Assembly: GCF_902459505.1 (NCBI RefSeq)
Contig: NC_047084.1
Coordinates: forward strand, 308,775,963 to 308,839,962
Length of the DNA: 64,000 bases
Source of the DNA: Geotrypetes seraphini
Taxonomy: Eukaryota > Chordata > Amphibia > Gymnophiona > Dermophiidae
Direction: 5' to 3'
Each line of letters begins with the position of its first letter. The first letter of the stretch is position 1. Under the pieces are notes generated by a model, which saw only the letters and a program-made list of their open reading frames with translations, was not told the DNA's origin and ran no database searches. A program made the translations under genes and the position numbers. Positions 1 through 10,778 of this stretch are shown here, in pieces.

Positions 1-1748
1 TCTATAAACTCTGAAATTTGGTTGAAGACAATTTTTTCAGTTAACTTTGCCAAAAATGGAATGTTTGAAATAGGTCTGAAATTAGTTAGATCAGTTGGAC
101 TAATATTTTTTGTTTTCATAATTGGTCGAATATATGATTTTTTCCAGTCTAATGGCACTATGTGTTGGTTTAAACTTTCTGTAACTAGTACGTGAATCTT
201 AGGTCCAAAGATGTCAAAATATTGTTTAAGAATTAGTGGTGGTATTTGATCAGCTTTGGAACCCTTGATGTTCAGAGTTTTTAGAATAAGTTCAATCTCC
301 TTTAGGCTTGGTATTTTAAATTTTGAACATTTTGAAGATAGTAAATCTTGATGACTTTGATCTAAATCAGTTGGAAGCAGTGAGTTTTTAAATGATTTCT
401 TAATGTTGATAATTTTATCAATGAAATAATCAGCAATTTCTTGTGCTGTTGGAATTATAGTATTTGAGTCAAGATGTTTATTTCTGCTTGGAGTTATATT
501 ATTAAGGATTGAATAAAGAATAGAAGGGTTTTTAGCCTTAAATATTTTTTCGGAATAGTATTTCATTTTGGTTTGATTTATTTTTTTTTTATAAAGTTCA
601 GAGTATTCCTTATATGTAACTAAATTTAAGTGAGTTTTATCCTTCCTCCATATACGTTCTCGAGATCTTAGTTGTTTTTTTAGAAGTAGAAGTTCTGTGG
701 AAAACCATGGGTTACAGATTTTACGAGCAGAGATGATTTTATTTTGTATTGGAACTAATGTATTTAAAGTGGATTGAATGGCCTTATTCCACATATTAGA
801 TAAATCGTCTATTGTCTCAGTAGTTGATTCAGAAAAGTCTAAATCAAATGTAGTTTGTAACGATTCTCTAGAAAGTTCATTAAAATTCCTGACGGCAATT
901 ATTTTTTGTTTGACTTTATTTTCTATATTTGGATTTTCAAAGGTTAGCGAAATCAGATAATGATCCGACCATGGAACTGGAAGACAATGATTAATCGTGA
1001 AATTATTCTTTTCCGACAATGGAATTAAGACTGTATCAATAGTATGACCTGCTTGGTGAGTTGGCTGGGTTATTAAAGAACAAAGATCAAGTTGGTTAAT
1101 GAAGGAAAAAATGGTTTTAGTAAAACTGTTATTTTGTTCATCAAAATGAATATTGAAATCTCCCAAGATCCATGGATTTGATGAAGAACTACCAAATTCA
1201 AAAAGTAAAAATTGAAGAATAGTAATATTATCTGAGTTTATTGGAGGAGGTAGGTAGACTAATAGAACATCTATTTTGGGTTTTGATTGAATGGTAATTT
1301 GCAAATATTCAATAGGTGAGAAACCTGTAGATTTGTCCACTTGAGTTATTAATAGATCTTTAAATATTACTGCCAGTCCTCCACCTTTTTTATTAAAACG
1401 ATGGTTAAAACAAAAAGAAAATCCATTGGGGCAGGCAAATGAGAGATATGCTTCTTCTCCTTCAGATAACCACGTTTCGGTTAAAAATAAAATATCTAAG
1501 GAGTGGTATGAAATAAGATCCCTGATGAGATGATATTTTGTTTTAATAGAACGAGTATTAATTAATCCAATGTTTAAAGCTTTGGATTTATGTTTATGGA
1601 GGAAGTTTGAATTATTAGATGGATTTCTATCAGTAGTAAATATTTTTAAATTATTTTGAGAGGCATTATGTAAATTATTTTGTTTGGATTCGAGTTTAAT
1701 GGGTCTGTGACCCCAGAAGACTGGAATTAATGATGATGTATTATCCAT
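1..1748 (-). CDS. L2-type LINE ORF2, endonuclease plus start of RT, open to window edge
   Basis: Reading the minus strand from an ATG at 1748 gives about 582 codons with no stop, leaving the window at base 1. It encodes an APE-type endonuclease that nicks target DNA and the start of the reverse transcriptase. Visible motifs: NIGLINTRSI (about residue 59), TETWL with catalytic Glu at about 91, GDFN at about 196-199 and WSDH at about 260-263. A basic linker follows with NPWF, and the last residues hold the RT entry motif NFRPISNIPFLAKLTEKIV. Codons are A/T-rich, like the L2 3' end at 6390-7245. The frame stays open upstream of 1748 through a hydrophobic stretch (FFCCFIAFSF), so the true start may lie further up. 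The L2 clade is inferred from motif style. The open frame suggests a young copy. Confidence 0.85.
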   Translation of the reverse strand, partial: MDNTSSLIPVFWGHRPIKLESKQNNLHNASQNNLKIFTTDRNPSNNSNFLHKHKSKALNIGLINTRSIKTKYHLIRDLISYHSLDILFLTETWLSEGEEAYLSFACPNGFSFCFNHRFNKKGGGLAVIFKDLLITQVDKSTGFSPIEYLQITIQSKPKIDVLLVYLPPPINSDNITILQFLLFEFGSSSSNPWILGDFNIHFDEQNNSFTKTIFSFINQLDLCSLITQPTHQAGHTIDTVLIPLSEKNNFTINHCLPVPWSDHYLISLTFENPNIENKVKQKIIAVRNFNELSRESLQTTFDLDFSESTTETIDDLSNMWNKAIQSTLNTLVPIQNKIISARKICNPWFSTELLLLKKQLRSRERIWRKDKTHLNLVTYKEYSELYKKKINQTKMKYYSEKIFKAKNPSILYSILNNITPSRNKHLDSNTIIPTAQEIADYFIDKIINIKKSFKNSLLPTDLDQSHQDLLSSKCSKFKIPSLKEIELILKTLNIKGSKADQIPPLILKQYFDIFGPKIHVLVTESLNQHIVPLDWKKSYIRPIMKTKNISPTDLTNFRPISNIPFLAKLTEKIVFNQISEFI

Positions 1749-2090
1749 TTCTGCAGTTTTAGAATCTTGAATATGATAAGCGAAAAAGGCACAGAAAGAA
1801 AAAGCTATGAAACAACAAAAAAAAGATTTTTTGTAAAATGTTTGTATGAATAGTTTGGAATTAGAACTAATTATGGAAGTTCTCCGCCTTCCGTACTGCA
1901 GTATCGCACAAAGGAGCGCACTAAGGAGCAGAACCTGCTCCTTAAGCGCGCTCCTTTGGCGCGCGCCAAAGGCGTGCGCCGCAAAGTGACTGATTTTAAG
2001 TGCCATATACCGGAAGTTGAGTAGTGGGTCCTGGAACGCGCCGCCGCTGTGCGGCGGCAGAAAGATCACAAGGGATTAAGCTGAGAAAAA
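1749..2090 (-). other. Probable LINE 5' leader, GC-rich
   Basis: This is the upstream side of the LINE frame. From 1890 to 2070 it is GC- and CpG-rich with short inverted repeats such as GCGCGCGCC-like runs, in contrast to the A/T-rich ORF. It would fit a LINE 5' UTR with internal promoter activity, but no second copy is available in the window to confirm the boundary. Confidence 0.4.
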
Positions 2091-2169
2091 TAAAATCACG
2101 GTAAGAGCCTTAAGACAGTTAAAAGACAACAAAACTTAAAAACCATAAAAACAAATACAATAATAGCTT

Positions 2170-3200
2170 AAGGTTAATTCTCAGATCATGCAATATCTAT
2201 CAATGCACATCGACGGTGGCCAGTGTTTTACTAATTATAAACTGCCTCAGGATGTGAAGTAACAGTCAATCCTGCAAAACACAAAGTTATATATGATCAA
2301 ATACTTAACGTTTGAAGGATAGCTGCTCAAACCTCTCAATGAAATGGACCGGACACTTTTCAACGTACTCTCAAATCAACTCCTCGATCAAACATGGTGG
2401 TTCCCCAAACACAGAGAGTGGATTATGCCCCGCCTATTTAAATCCCATTGGTTGTAGTCACATGGGACAGAGATAGAACAGGATTGGATAAAATCCTACA
2501 TGTTGAAACCTCTCCCGAAAGTCCTAACCCATCCCACACACACACCACACTACCACTGCTGTCAATCATAATGCATGATGCCATTCAGTTCTAGAGTTTA
2601 ACCCTTTAGGTTCCTCAGTTTCCAAAGCACAAATCCAAAAAAGTTCTCTTTGTAAAAGCAGAAGCTGGCGATTATGATGGTTTGTAGGAATATAATCTAT
2701 TGCACAACACCGCAAGTCTTCAAAAACATGATTAAACTCCAGACAATGAGCAACGATTGGTGCCTGCAGTTTGCCAGTGTGGAAACAACTTTTATGTTCT
2801 GTCATACATGTTTTAAAGGGGTGTGTTGTTTGACCCACATAAATCATCTGACAGGGACAAATAATGAGATAAATTACATAGTCCGTGAGACAAGTGGTAT
2901 GAAAACGAATAAAATGCATTTTACCCGATGCCGGGTGTTTAAAACCACCAGATAAAACCATCGTTATGGCACAGATTTGACACCTCTGACATTTAGAATG
3001 ACTTCCTTCATGTTGGCTGTATTGAGGTTTTGAAACAAAACTATCTGAAGGACTCAAAAGTTCCTTAAGATTCTTTTGCCTAGAATAGGCCATACGGAGG
3101 TGGCAATCAAAAAATGCAGGATCCTGACTCAAAATGTCCCAATGTCGACATAAAGATTTAACCACACGTTTTATTGATGGTGAAAACTGTAATACACAAG
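2170..3200 (-). mobile_element. Penelope-like element, 5'-truncated 3' portion
   Basis: The 2566-3165 minus frame encodes the C-terminal GIY-YIG endonuclease region of a Penelope-like element: CQRCQICAI cysteine cluster, TDYVIYLIICPC, IYVGQTTHPF, TEHKS and a terminal GLNSRTEW block. Order and spacing match the whole copy at 43849-47693. Downstream, 2180-2260 aligns loosely with that copy's 3' untranslated segment, including the region of the hammerhead-like motif. The RT domain is absent, so this is a diverged 5'-truncated insertion. Confidence 0.8.
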
Positions 3201-3429
3201 TAATCGTTCAATGTTAACTGCACTAACTGCTAAGCCACTCTTAAGGCTCGATTGAGGTAATAGTAACATCCTTCTACTGGCTTATAAGGATGGAAGATAA
3301 TAGCTTAATTTTTCCCTATCCTACATTTTTCCCTACCCTATTTGTTATAACCCCTACCCTTCTATCTCCATTTTCCTCTCTACAATGTAACTTTACCCAC
3401 CCTTTCCCCTTTTGCCCTCACTATCCAGT

Positions 3430-3612
3430 TTGTTATGTTAAAGTCATTAATGTTCACCACATATTTTAATTTTTAATATTTTATAATTACCTGTACCTCT
3501 TTTTTTAGAAAATTTTTTTTAAATTTTATGTAAACCGGCTAGATATTTGCTTGATAGACGGTATATTAAAACTCTAATAAACTTGAAACTTAATAAACTT
3601 GAAACTTAATTG
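3430..3612 (+). mobile_element. L2-type LINE 3' tail
   Basis: The stretch ends with a vertebrate L2-type tail: TGTAAACCGGCTAGATA, a TATATTAAAA-like segment, then two direct copies of AATAAACTTGAAACTT. The 6390-7245 copy ends with the related AATAAACTTGGAAACTTGG. No coding part is recognisable, so this is a short 5'-truncated insertion. Confidence 0.6.
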
Positions 3613-3890
3613 CAAAACAGAAGCAAATTAAGTTGTCATTGTTGCGTTAGGATCACCCCGAGGTGAGCCATGTCGAGCAGGGCCTCCATGAAGTTTAGAA
3701 CTTAAGAGGGTTGAAGTTAGGATTTTGGAAAACCGACTTCGAACTATGTGTTGAATAAAATATTATTGGACTGTGGAACCCTTGGGCTTATAAAGCTTGG
3801 TGCCAAAACTATCAAGCACTTGGGAAACAGTCTAAGAGAAGATGCTAGATCAAAGGGCAGAACTTTGAAGTAAAAATGTTGAAGGACTAA

Positions 3891-4480
3891 TCAAAACCAC
3901 AGAAACAGTCCAGGCACAGAAATAATTGCTATGTGGTTATCTGTGATATCTAGAGAGCATAGCGAATCATTTTGATTTAAGAGTAGCTTTAAGATCCCAG
4001 AGATAAAAGTTGAATGTTTCTTGAAATAGAAATGATGCGCAGATCCAGTCATCTTTGGAATGAGAAATACCTGGAGTAGAACCCCTAATTTTTCTGAGGA
4101 AGTGGTACTACCTCCTGGACATATAATTGAAGCAGAGCCTCTATGTCCCAAAGGAGGGAAGTCCTGAGAGCTAAAAATGGACTCTCCTGGATAATTTGGC
4201 AGTATGTCGACAACATGATAAAACAGTAACCATCCTTGATGACTGAGAGAACTCACAGGTTGGTTGTTATCAAGGCCAATGCTGTGGTAAAAATGAAGAT
4301 GACTTCCCATTGGTAAGGAAGTGGCTAAGAAGGAGAAAACAGCAGGTATGCTTGACCTAATACATAGAATTGAGGTCAGCTTTTTGAGTGTTATTTTTGC
4401 TTCTTGTGCGATGGCAGTCCAGAAGCATATTGCCACTAATGTGAATAAGAATGCTTCAAAGTATGAGATGTAGACCTTGG
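3891..4480 (-). mobile_element. DIRS-like retroelement fossil, RT fragment
   Basis: Antisense fragment of a DIRS-like (tyrosine recombinase) retroelement. The translation holds the RT entry region seen in this family, with FPPLGHRGSASII and QNDSLCSLDIT as recognisable blocks. It is an old, broken piece; no terminal repeats were found next to it. About 250 bases to its left (3640-3890) hold nothing I can classify. Confidence 0.6.
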
Positions 4481-4484
4481 CCTT

Positions 4485-4985
4485 TTCAAAGTTCGCAGCA
4501 GCCAATCAGCCAGTGGCCTCAAACAGAGCAGGAGGTCAGGAAGATTGTTCCTGCTCTGTGCAACGACTAGCTACCAGGGACACAAAAGGTACATGGAGGA
4601 GATGTGGTTGTCAGTTTTGGCAGGCACAGGAGGCAGAAGGGAGTCTTCCTATCCCACCCACAAGGCTGCCGAGGAATAAGGGGTTACGGATTCAGCTGGG
4701 ATAGGAGACGGGGATTCCTTCATATCCGGCTCTACTGCTGGACTACTGGTCCCACAGCAGGTTCAGTGGAGGCCAGCAAGGCATCGGGAGGGAGATGGTA
4801 CAGGGCAGTGAGGGAGGATAGGGTGCAGAGCCTAGCAGGGAGTGAGGGGGGCTGGGTGCAGATCCTGGCAGGACAGGGCACTTGAATATTAAGACCCCAT
4901 CTTATATTCGAGTCAACTATTTTTCCTCCTTTTTTGGGGGAAAAATGGGGGTCTCAACTTTATATTCGAGTATATACGGTATATC
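4485..4985. repeat. Unclassified repeat with terminal ATACGGTAT-type end
   Basis: G-rich sequence followed, from 4880, by two copies of CTTATATTCGAGT-like motifs around a GGGGGAAAAATGGGGGTCTC inverted segment, ending in TATATACGGTAT. The end resembles that of 31095-32247 (AAAATACGGTAT), which suggests related DNA-transposon termini. The left boundary is not visible. Confidence 0.35.
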
Positions 4986-5114
4986 CACATTCTCTGTCCA
5001 TAAAACAGTTTGTAAATTGCAAAAGTAGAATTTCATGACCAAATTTAAATCTTGCTCAAGTACAAAAGGTGCTAAGATAGTTTTTTGAGATGTTTCAGAT
5101 ATGGATTCATCCAA
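4917..5114 (-). pseudogene. L1-like ORF1 fragment (RRM region)
   Basis: The translation DESISETSQKTILAPFVLE followed by QDLNLVMKFYF resembles the RRM part of an L1/Tx1-clade LINE ORF1 RNA-binding protein, and matches the style of the fragments at 9390-9800 and 48271-48591. It is a short remnant overlapping the end of the preceding repeat, and only the RRM piece is seen. Confidence 0.45.
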
Positions 5115-5329
5115 AATTGTAGAAAGATTATTATACTACTACTAATCACTTATATAGCGATGAAAGGCGTACGCAGTGCTGTACATTTTAACATTTATAG
5201 ATGGCCCCTGCTTAGAAGGGCTTGAAATCTAACTTGAACAGACAGACATGACATATAGGGTTGAGGATGCAGAACCCAAGGTGCGGTAATTTGACCAACA
5301 TTCCCCCCCCCCCAGACATTTTTTTAGGA

Positions 5330-6390
5330 AATAGGCAAACAAAATATTTTATTCTGTTGCAAGTTGTCCTTTAGTCGCGAACTTTGCAGAAGGATGTCAC
5401 TCAAAACTCTCAGTTCCTCCCATTCAGCAGTGGAGAATAGCTCCCTCCTCAGTTTTTCCTTCTGCAAGTGAACTAAGAAAGTGTATTCTGATCTGCTCTG
5501 TTTTCATTTTATTTTGTTTGGGTATTTTTTATCCATTTGGTCCTTTTCTCCTGTATGACTTCGGTGCTTGGAGGATCCCTTCTTGGGCTTCACTGGGGAA
5601 AAGATGCAGACCCATGAGGGCTTCCAGGCCAATCTCTTCAGAGTACTTTTGGATCCAGCTAGCTTTGTGGTCCATCGAGAGCTCAGGGTCCATTCCTCTG
5701 GGAGCTTTCTCGCCTGCTGATTTATCAGAAGCTTGAGTGCAGGCTATGAGGGTATAACAACCCTCTGGTTATCAGGGAGCCGGCAGCAAATCTGCCCCCA
5801 ACTTATCACATGGATTTTCAGGTCAGTGTCTGCCTGACCAGCAGCCAGAATTCCAGTGGTAGATTAGATCCCAGCAGTTTGACGCAATAATCCTAAACCC
5901 TGCAGGCACCAGAAGTCACCAAGATGACAGGCACCAGAAGTCACAGTGAGTACTCCCATTATTCCCTATGGGGAAAATCGTGGCAGGGGGATCTGAAAAA
6001 GATTGAGCCAAGGGTTTCTGGGATTAGAATTAGGTTCCCCCACTTCCAAAACCCTTTTTCGATGTTTTTTGTTTTTCAGGGAAGCTGCCACGGGCCGATT
6101 TTGGCACAATTTTACTGTCAGTGGCCATCTTGGATTTTATTGATCTTTTTTTAAAAGCTCAAAACCTGCTCGTTTGCCCAGGGATCATCTGCAATGTATT
6201 TTCCAGGCCAATCTGCACCTAGTTCATGCAGCTTTGCCAGCAGACAAGCAGCTGTGTTCACATGGCGCGGGAGGAAGGGACAGGAGCTTTGGGCTCAGCC
6301 TCCTTAGAGTCCTCCAAGGCAGGAGAAGCCCAAAAAGCCCAGCCTAAAGGGATGAGATCCCGTTCAGAGACTGCATACCAGGGTGTGAAA
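5330..6390 (+). repeat. Unclassified long repeat, copy 1
   Basis: Diverged direct copy of 37080-37900. Shared landmarks occur in the same order: TTTTTCCTTCTG.AAGTGAAC, a TCTGATCTGCT block followed by a T-rich run, a GGGTCCATTCC.CTGGGAGCT block, GGTTATCAGGG, a CCTATGGGGAAAAT block, and GCCATCTTGGATTTTA. There is no long coding frame. It could be the leader of a retroelement; the landmarks do not decide the class. Confidence 0.6.
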
Positions 6391-7245
6391 CACTTTTTAT
6401 AGACTTCGTCAGATTCGATCGGTATCAAAATTTTTATGTGCAAAATCATTGAATATCTTAATTCATTCCCTTGTAGTCTCTAAACTTGATTACTGCAATG
6501 CATTATTTATAGGCTTGCCACAGAAAGAGCTTAAGCGATTACAAATAATCCAGAACGCCGCTATTAAAATAATTTATAAAGCCAAAAAATTTGATCATGT
6601 TTCACCCCTACTTAAGAAAGCACACTGGCTTCCGGTAGCACATCGAATAATATTTAAACAATGTTTACTCATCTTTAAAGCTTTAGAACATAAAACTCCA
6701 GCCTTTATATTTAGACTTTTAATACCTTACACTACCTCTAGATCTCTTAGATCTCAAGACCAACACCTATTAGTAATTCCTTCACTAAAAGTTATTAACA
6801 CAAGGCGTAACACAATCTTTTCTATAACAGCCCCTCAATCTTGGAACAACCTTCCACTGTACCTAAGACAGGAAAAAAACCTGGCAAAATTTAAGTCTGA
6901 ACTTAAAAGTTTTCTATTTATAGATGCCTTTAATGATTAATTTTTTTTTTCTTCGCATTCTTAATTTAATAGGTCAATTGTCTTCGTCTCCCTTCCTATT
7001 GTTTTTCCCCTGAATTAAAGATTTTAATTAATGATTTTAATACTGAATGTAACCATTAAATAACTTTCCTTTTGTTTCACTATAATTGGAAGAAATACCC
7101 TCTAAATGTACTGTAATATGTGTATTTAAGATAATCGTTTGTTTTATTTAATAATTGTAAGTATGTTACCAAAATTTTTATTTATCTGTACATCGCCTTG
7201 AATTTTGAAAAGGCGATAAATCAAATTACTTAATAAACTTGGAAA
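6390..7245 (+). mobile_element. L2-type LINE, 3' end with ORF2 C-terminus
   Basis: An open frame ending at 6940 encodes the C-terminal tail of L2-type ORF2: LDYCNALFIGLPQKELKRLQ, IQNAAIKIIY, HVSPLLKKAHWLPV, SWNNLPLYLRQ, and FKSELKSFLF at the end. It continues upstream of the first start-like codon to about 6390, where L2 homology stops, so the copy is 5'-truncated and has no start of its own. A 300-bp 3' UTR follows, ending in AATAAACTTGGAAACTTGG. The A/T-rich codon use resembles the open L2 frame at 1-1748. Confidence 0.85.
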
Positions 7246-7512
7246 CTTGGAAGGTGGTGGAGACCCAACTATCACAGTCAGGGGTCCTTGGGGCCACCTG
7301 TCCAGGGGATTTCAGACTTTTGTCAGTGTCTTGTGGAAAGCCATTTAACTTGTTCTGGGAGCACTGTGCTGCCTGCGAATGTGCCAGCCTCGATATAGAG
7401 AGAGCATCCTTCCAAACGGGCTTCTCCATCTTGGAACAAGCCGGCTCCAAGCGTCAATGACCATTTGGAGCAGAACTAGGAGGACTGGAAGTTCCTTTCC
7501 ATGCCTTTATTA

Positions 7513-8530
7513 TCTCAGGAATAAGAACATAAGAATAGCCATACTGGGTCAGACCAATTGTCCATCTAACCCAGTATCCTATCTTCACGAAGGCCAATCC
7601 AAGTTGCAAGTACCTGGCAAAACCTAAACTAGTAGCAGCATTCCATGCCACTGATCCAGGGCAAGCAGTGGCTTCCCCCATGTCTGTCGCAACAGCAGAC
7701 TATGGACTTTTCCTCTAGGAACTTGTCCCCCAAATTTTTTTTAAACCAAATACATTAACCGCTCTCACCACATCCTCTGGCAACGCATTCCAGAGCTTAA
7801 CTATTTTCCAAGGGAAAAAATATTTTCTCCTATTGGTTTTAAAAGCATTACTCTGTAACTTTGAGTGTCCCCTAGTCTTTGTAAACCTTGATACAGTAAA
7901 AAAAAAAATATTGATCTACTTGTACCTGTTCTACACCACTCAGGATTTTGTAGATTTCAATCATATCTCCCCTCACCCATATCTTTTCCAAGCTGAAGAG
8001 TCCTAACTTCTTTAGTCTTTCCTCATATGAGAGTTCTATCCCCTTGCATCTGGTAACTATGATTTGGGTTATTCTTGCCATTGTGAATCACTTTGCATTT
8101 GTCCACATTAAATTTCATTTGCCATTTGGATGCCCAGTCTTCCAATTTCCTAAGGTCTGCCTGCAATTTGTCACAGTCTGCATGCATTTTAACAACTTTA
8201 AACAGTAACAGTTTAGTGTCATCTGCAAATTTAATCATCTCACTTGTGGTGCCATCTAGTTCAGGTGATTTGTCACTCTTTAACTTGTCGATTTGGCTTA
8301 GTATATCTTCTGGGTTCACTGAGATTTCTTTCAGTTTCTCTGCATCACCATTGAAAACTTTTTACATCTTCTTTCGTAAAGTCTATCTGCTACGGCCTTT
8401 CCTGAGCCCCCCTTTTGCTCCTTGATTATCCAATGGTCCCACAGCTTCCCTCAGAGGTTTTTTGCTTCTGATGTACCTAAAAAAATTGTTAATATGAGTT
8501 TTAGCTTTATCAATGCTTTGCATCTAAAAG
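7513..8530 (-). mobile_element. CR1 LINE, 3' portion
   Basis: Minus-strand CR1. Its 3' end lies at 7513 (AACATAAGAACATAAGAAT on the plus strand), followed inward by the tail phrase CATACTGGGTCAGACCAAT. Farther in, the ORF2 C-terminus is seen in pieces: [27 protein letters not shown] (RT motif C region), SYEERLKKLGLFSLE and RGDMIEIYKIL. The frame is broken by several stops and shifts, and RT motifs A and B are missing through an internal deletion between about 8230 and 8300. The upstream linker is traceable to about 8530. Confidence 0.85.
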
Positions 8531-8639
8531 CCTTTCCTTGAAGATCTTTGCCTTTCATTAAGGGCCAACTGTAAGCCAGAAGAGAACCCAGATTCTTAAA
8601 TTTCCACTGGACCCTGCAGAGCAACCCATGACCCCTCAG

Positions 8640-9380
8640 TATGGGGACCAGGTTATCCACTAATAGATAAAACAGAGATGTGAATTATGGCCTCCAGGGC
8701 CAATTCAGAGTTGAGTCACTGTCGCATTGTCCACCATCACTCAATCCACTCTTCCTTGATCCAGGGGGAAAAACTACCAGACCTAATCACACTACCTGAG
8801 TTTGCAGGTGGTTGATGAACCAAGATACCAGGGAATCTACCACGACTGAGGTATTCTGCCTAAATTGTGAGCTCTCCAACCAAGCAGATTCACATTGATG
8901 GTAACAACCAATCAAGTTGATACAGAAGATCTCACTGAAGGAGGTGACTGAAACAATCCTATTACCTCAGACTGCAATGTACTCTGGAATGAAGTGGAAT
9001 ATGGTAGTTGGAATCTTAGAGACGCTGGACTGCCTGGAGAAGAAGCATATGAGCCTGATCCCAGGACACCACCACCAAGGTTACTGCTGTTAAGCCCAAA
9101 AACTGGAAACTGTGCATCTGGGCCTACAACTTGTTCATGTGCTCCTTCAGGAGAGAAGCCTTCACATAATCCTCTGCTGAATCAGCCCAGTTCAGCCAAT
9201 TGTCTAGGTAAGAATGAATTTTAATGCCTTGGAGATGCCCCGCACAATGAGATGGTATGAGTGTGTGGTGGCCCGCTGAGGACCTGAAGAAAAAATTGTT
9301 AAATAATACGGAATGAAGTTTGGCAAATCGGTGAGATAACATCTTGCTGATGCTGACTGATATATGATAGTATTCTTCAT
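8640..9380 (-). mobile_element. DIRS-like retroelement fossil, RT fragment
   Basis: Antisense. The 9124-9384 translation contains GIKIHSYLDNWLNWADSAE, which corresponds to the RT catalytic region of DIRS-like elements. The remaining sequence to 8640 is too diverged to assign by eye. Old and broken. Confidence 0.55.
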
Positions 9381-9389
9381 TCATTCATA

Positions 9390-9800
9390 TTGATTTCATT
9401 AGTGCCTTGGTTTACATTTTATGGCTAATTTAACAGCATTTTTAGAAACTACTCAAGTTCAAATATTTGAGCTTGCTATTCTCTTGGTCTCCTTTTCTTT
9501 AGAAGCAGATAGTTATGATTTTGAAGAACTATTTTAGGGGAAAAAAATATTTCCTGTTTTGTGGGTGGAAAACTTAGTATTTCCTGATGTTTCTAGAGCT
9601 ATACGGGTAAGGCTTAAACTTTTCTTCGGTTTAAAACTCTAGGAGCTATGTTTTTCTTTAGATAGGCGTTGCTAGTTTTTATATTATCCTTGGTCCTAGG
9701 CATTTGCTACAGAGACTCCAAAAGAAGAGGATGTTAGGCATTTGATAATGCAGTTGAAATCATTTGTTGTGGAAAAATGCCCAGATATGCTGAATTATGA
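9390..9800 (+). pseudogene. L1-like ORF1 remnant
   Basis: In plus frames the sequence reads NLTAFLETTQVQIFELAILL, LVSFSLEADSYDFEELF and, after stops and a shift, FPDVSRAI-like and LRAMFFL-like blocks. This is the RRM-to-C-terminal layout of L1/Tx1-clade ORF1 proteins. At least three stops are present, so it is a dead copy. Confidence 0.5.
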
Positions 9801-10778
9801 ATAAGAAATAGACCAAGATTGGCTCTTTTTTTTCAGAAGGAATGAGAAAACAGTAAATGTAGTGATTTTATATATTGTATGTATGATTTTACTGTGTTTT
9901 GATTAAGCACAGCTACTTACCGTAAGAGGTGTTATCCAGGGACAGCAGGCAGATATTCTCACATGCTGGCGATGTCATCCATGAAGCCCGTATGGACAAC
10001 ATTGAAAGTGAACAGTCACTTAAGTTTTAAGAAACTGCCACTGCCCACACCACGCATGTTCGAGTGCCTCACCCCCGCCCGACATAGGCTCACGGTACCT
10101 CAGTTTGGTAAGCAAGTTATGCAGCCAACTAGGGGAGATGGGAGTGATGTGAGAATAACACCCATTAGTAACTGTGCTTTATCCTAGGACAAGCAGGCAG
10201 CATATTCTCACATGTGGGACTCCCTAGTTGAATATAATGGGATGGAGGGAGAATTGGCCATTAAGAAGAAAATAAATTATATATCGCTTGGCCAAAATGA
10301 CCATCTCATCTGGAATAGGATTCTAGACAGTAGTGAGATGTGAAAGTATGAATTGAGGACCAAGTAGCTGCTTTGCAAATTTCATCAATGGGAGTGGAAC
10401 ATAAGAAAGCTACTGATGCTGCCATAGCTCGGACTGTGTGCTGTTACAGGTAGAGAATGACATGGGGAAAAATTATGTCCCCATCACTGCCCCGCCCCCA
10501 GACAACCATCCCCTTCACTTCCGTCTCTTTAACCGCCCCATCTCCACAGCATCCATACAAGCTTCAGTACTGCAATATTTAGCTTATTCCTTCCTTATAA
10601 ATCAAAGTTCTGGCTGCTGGCAGGGCTTTGTTTATAAATTTTTATCAGCACAACTAATATACTACTTTATCCTAAAGCAAAAAAAATAAATACATTTATT
10701 TTCTACCTTTGTTGTCTGGTTTCTGCTTTCCTCATCTTCTCATTCAATTCCTTCCATCCACTGTCTGTCTTCTCTCAG

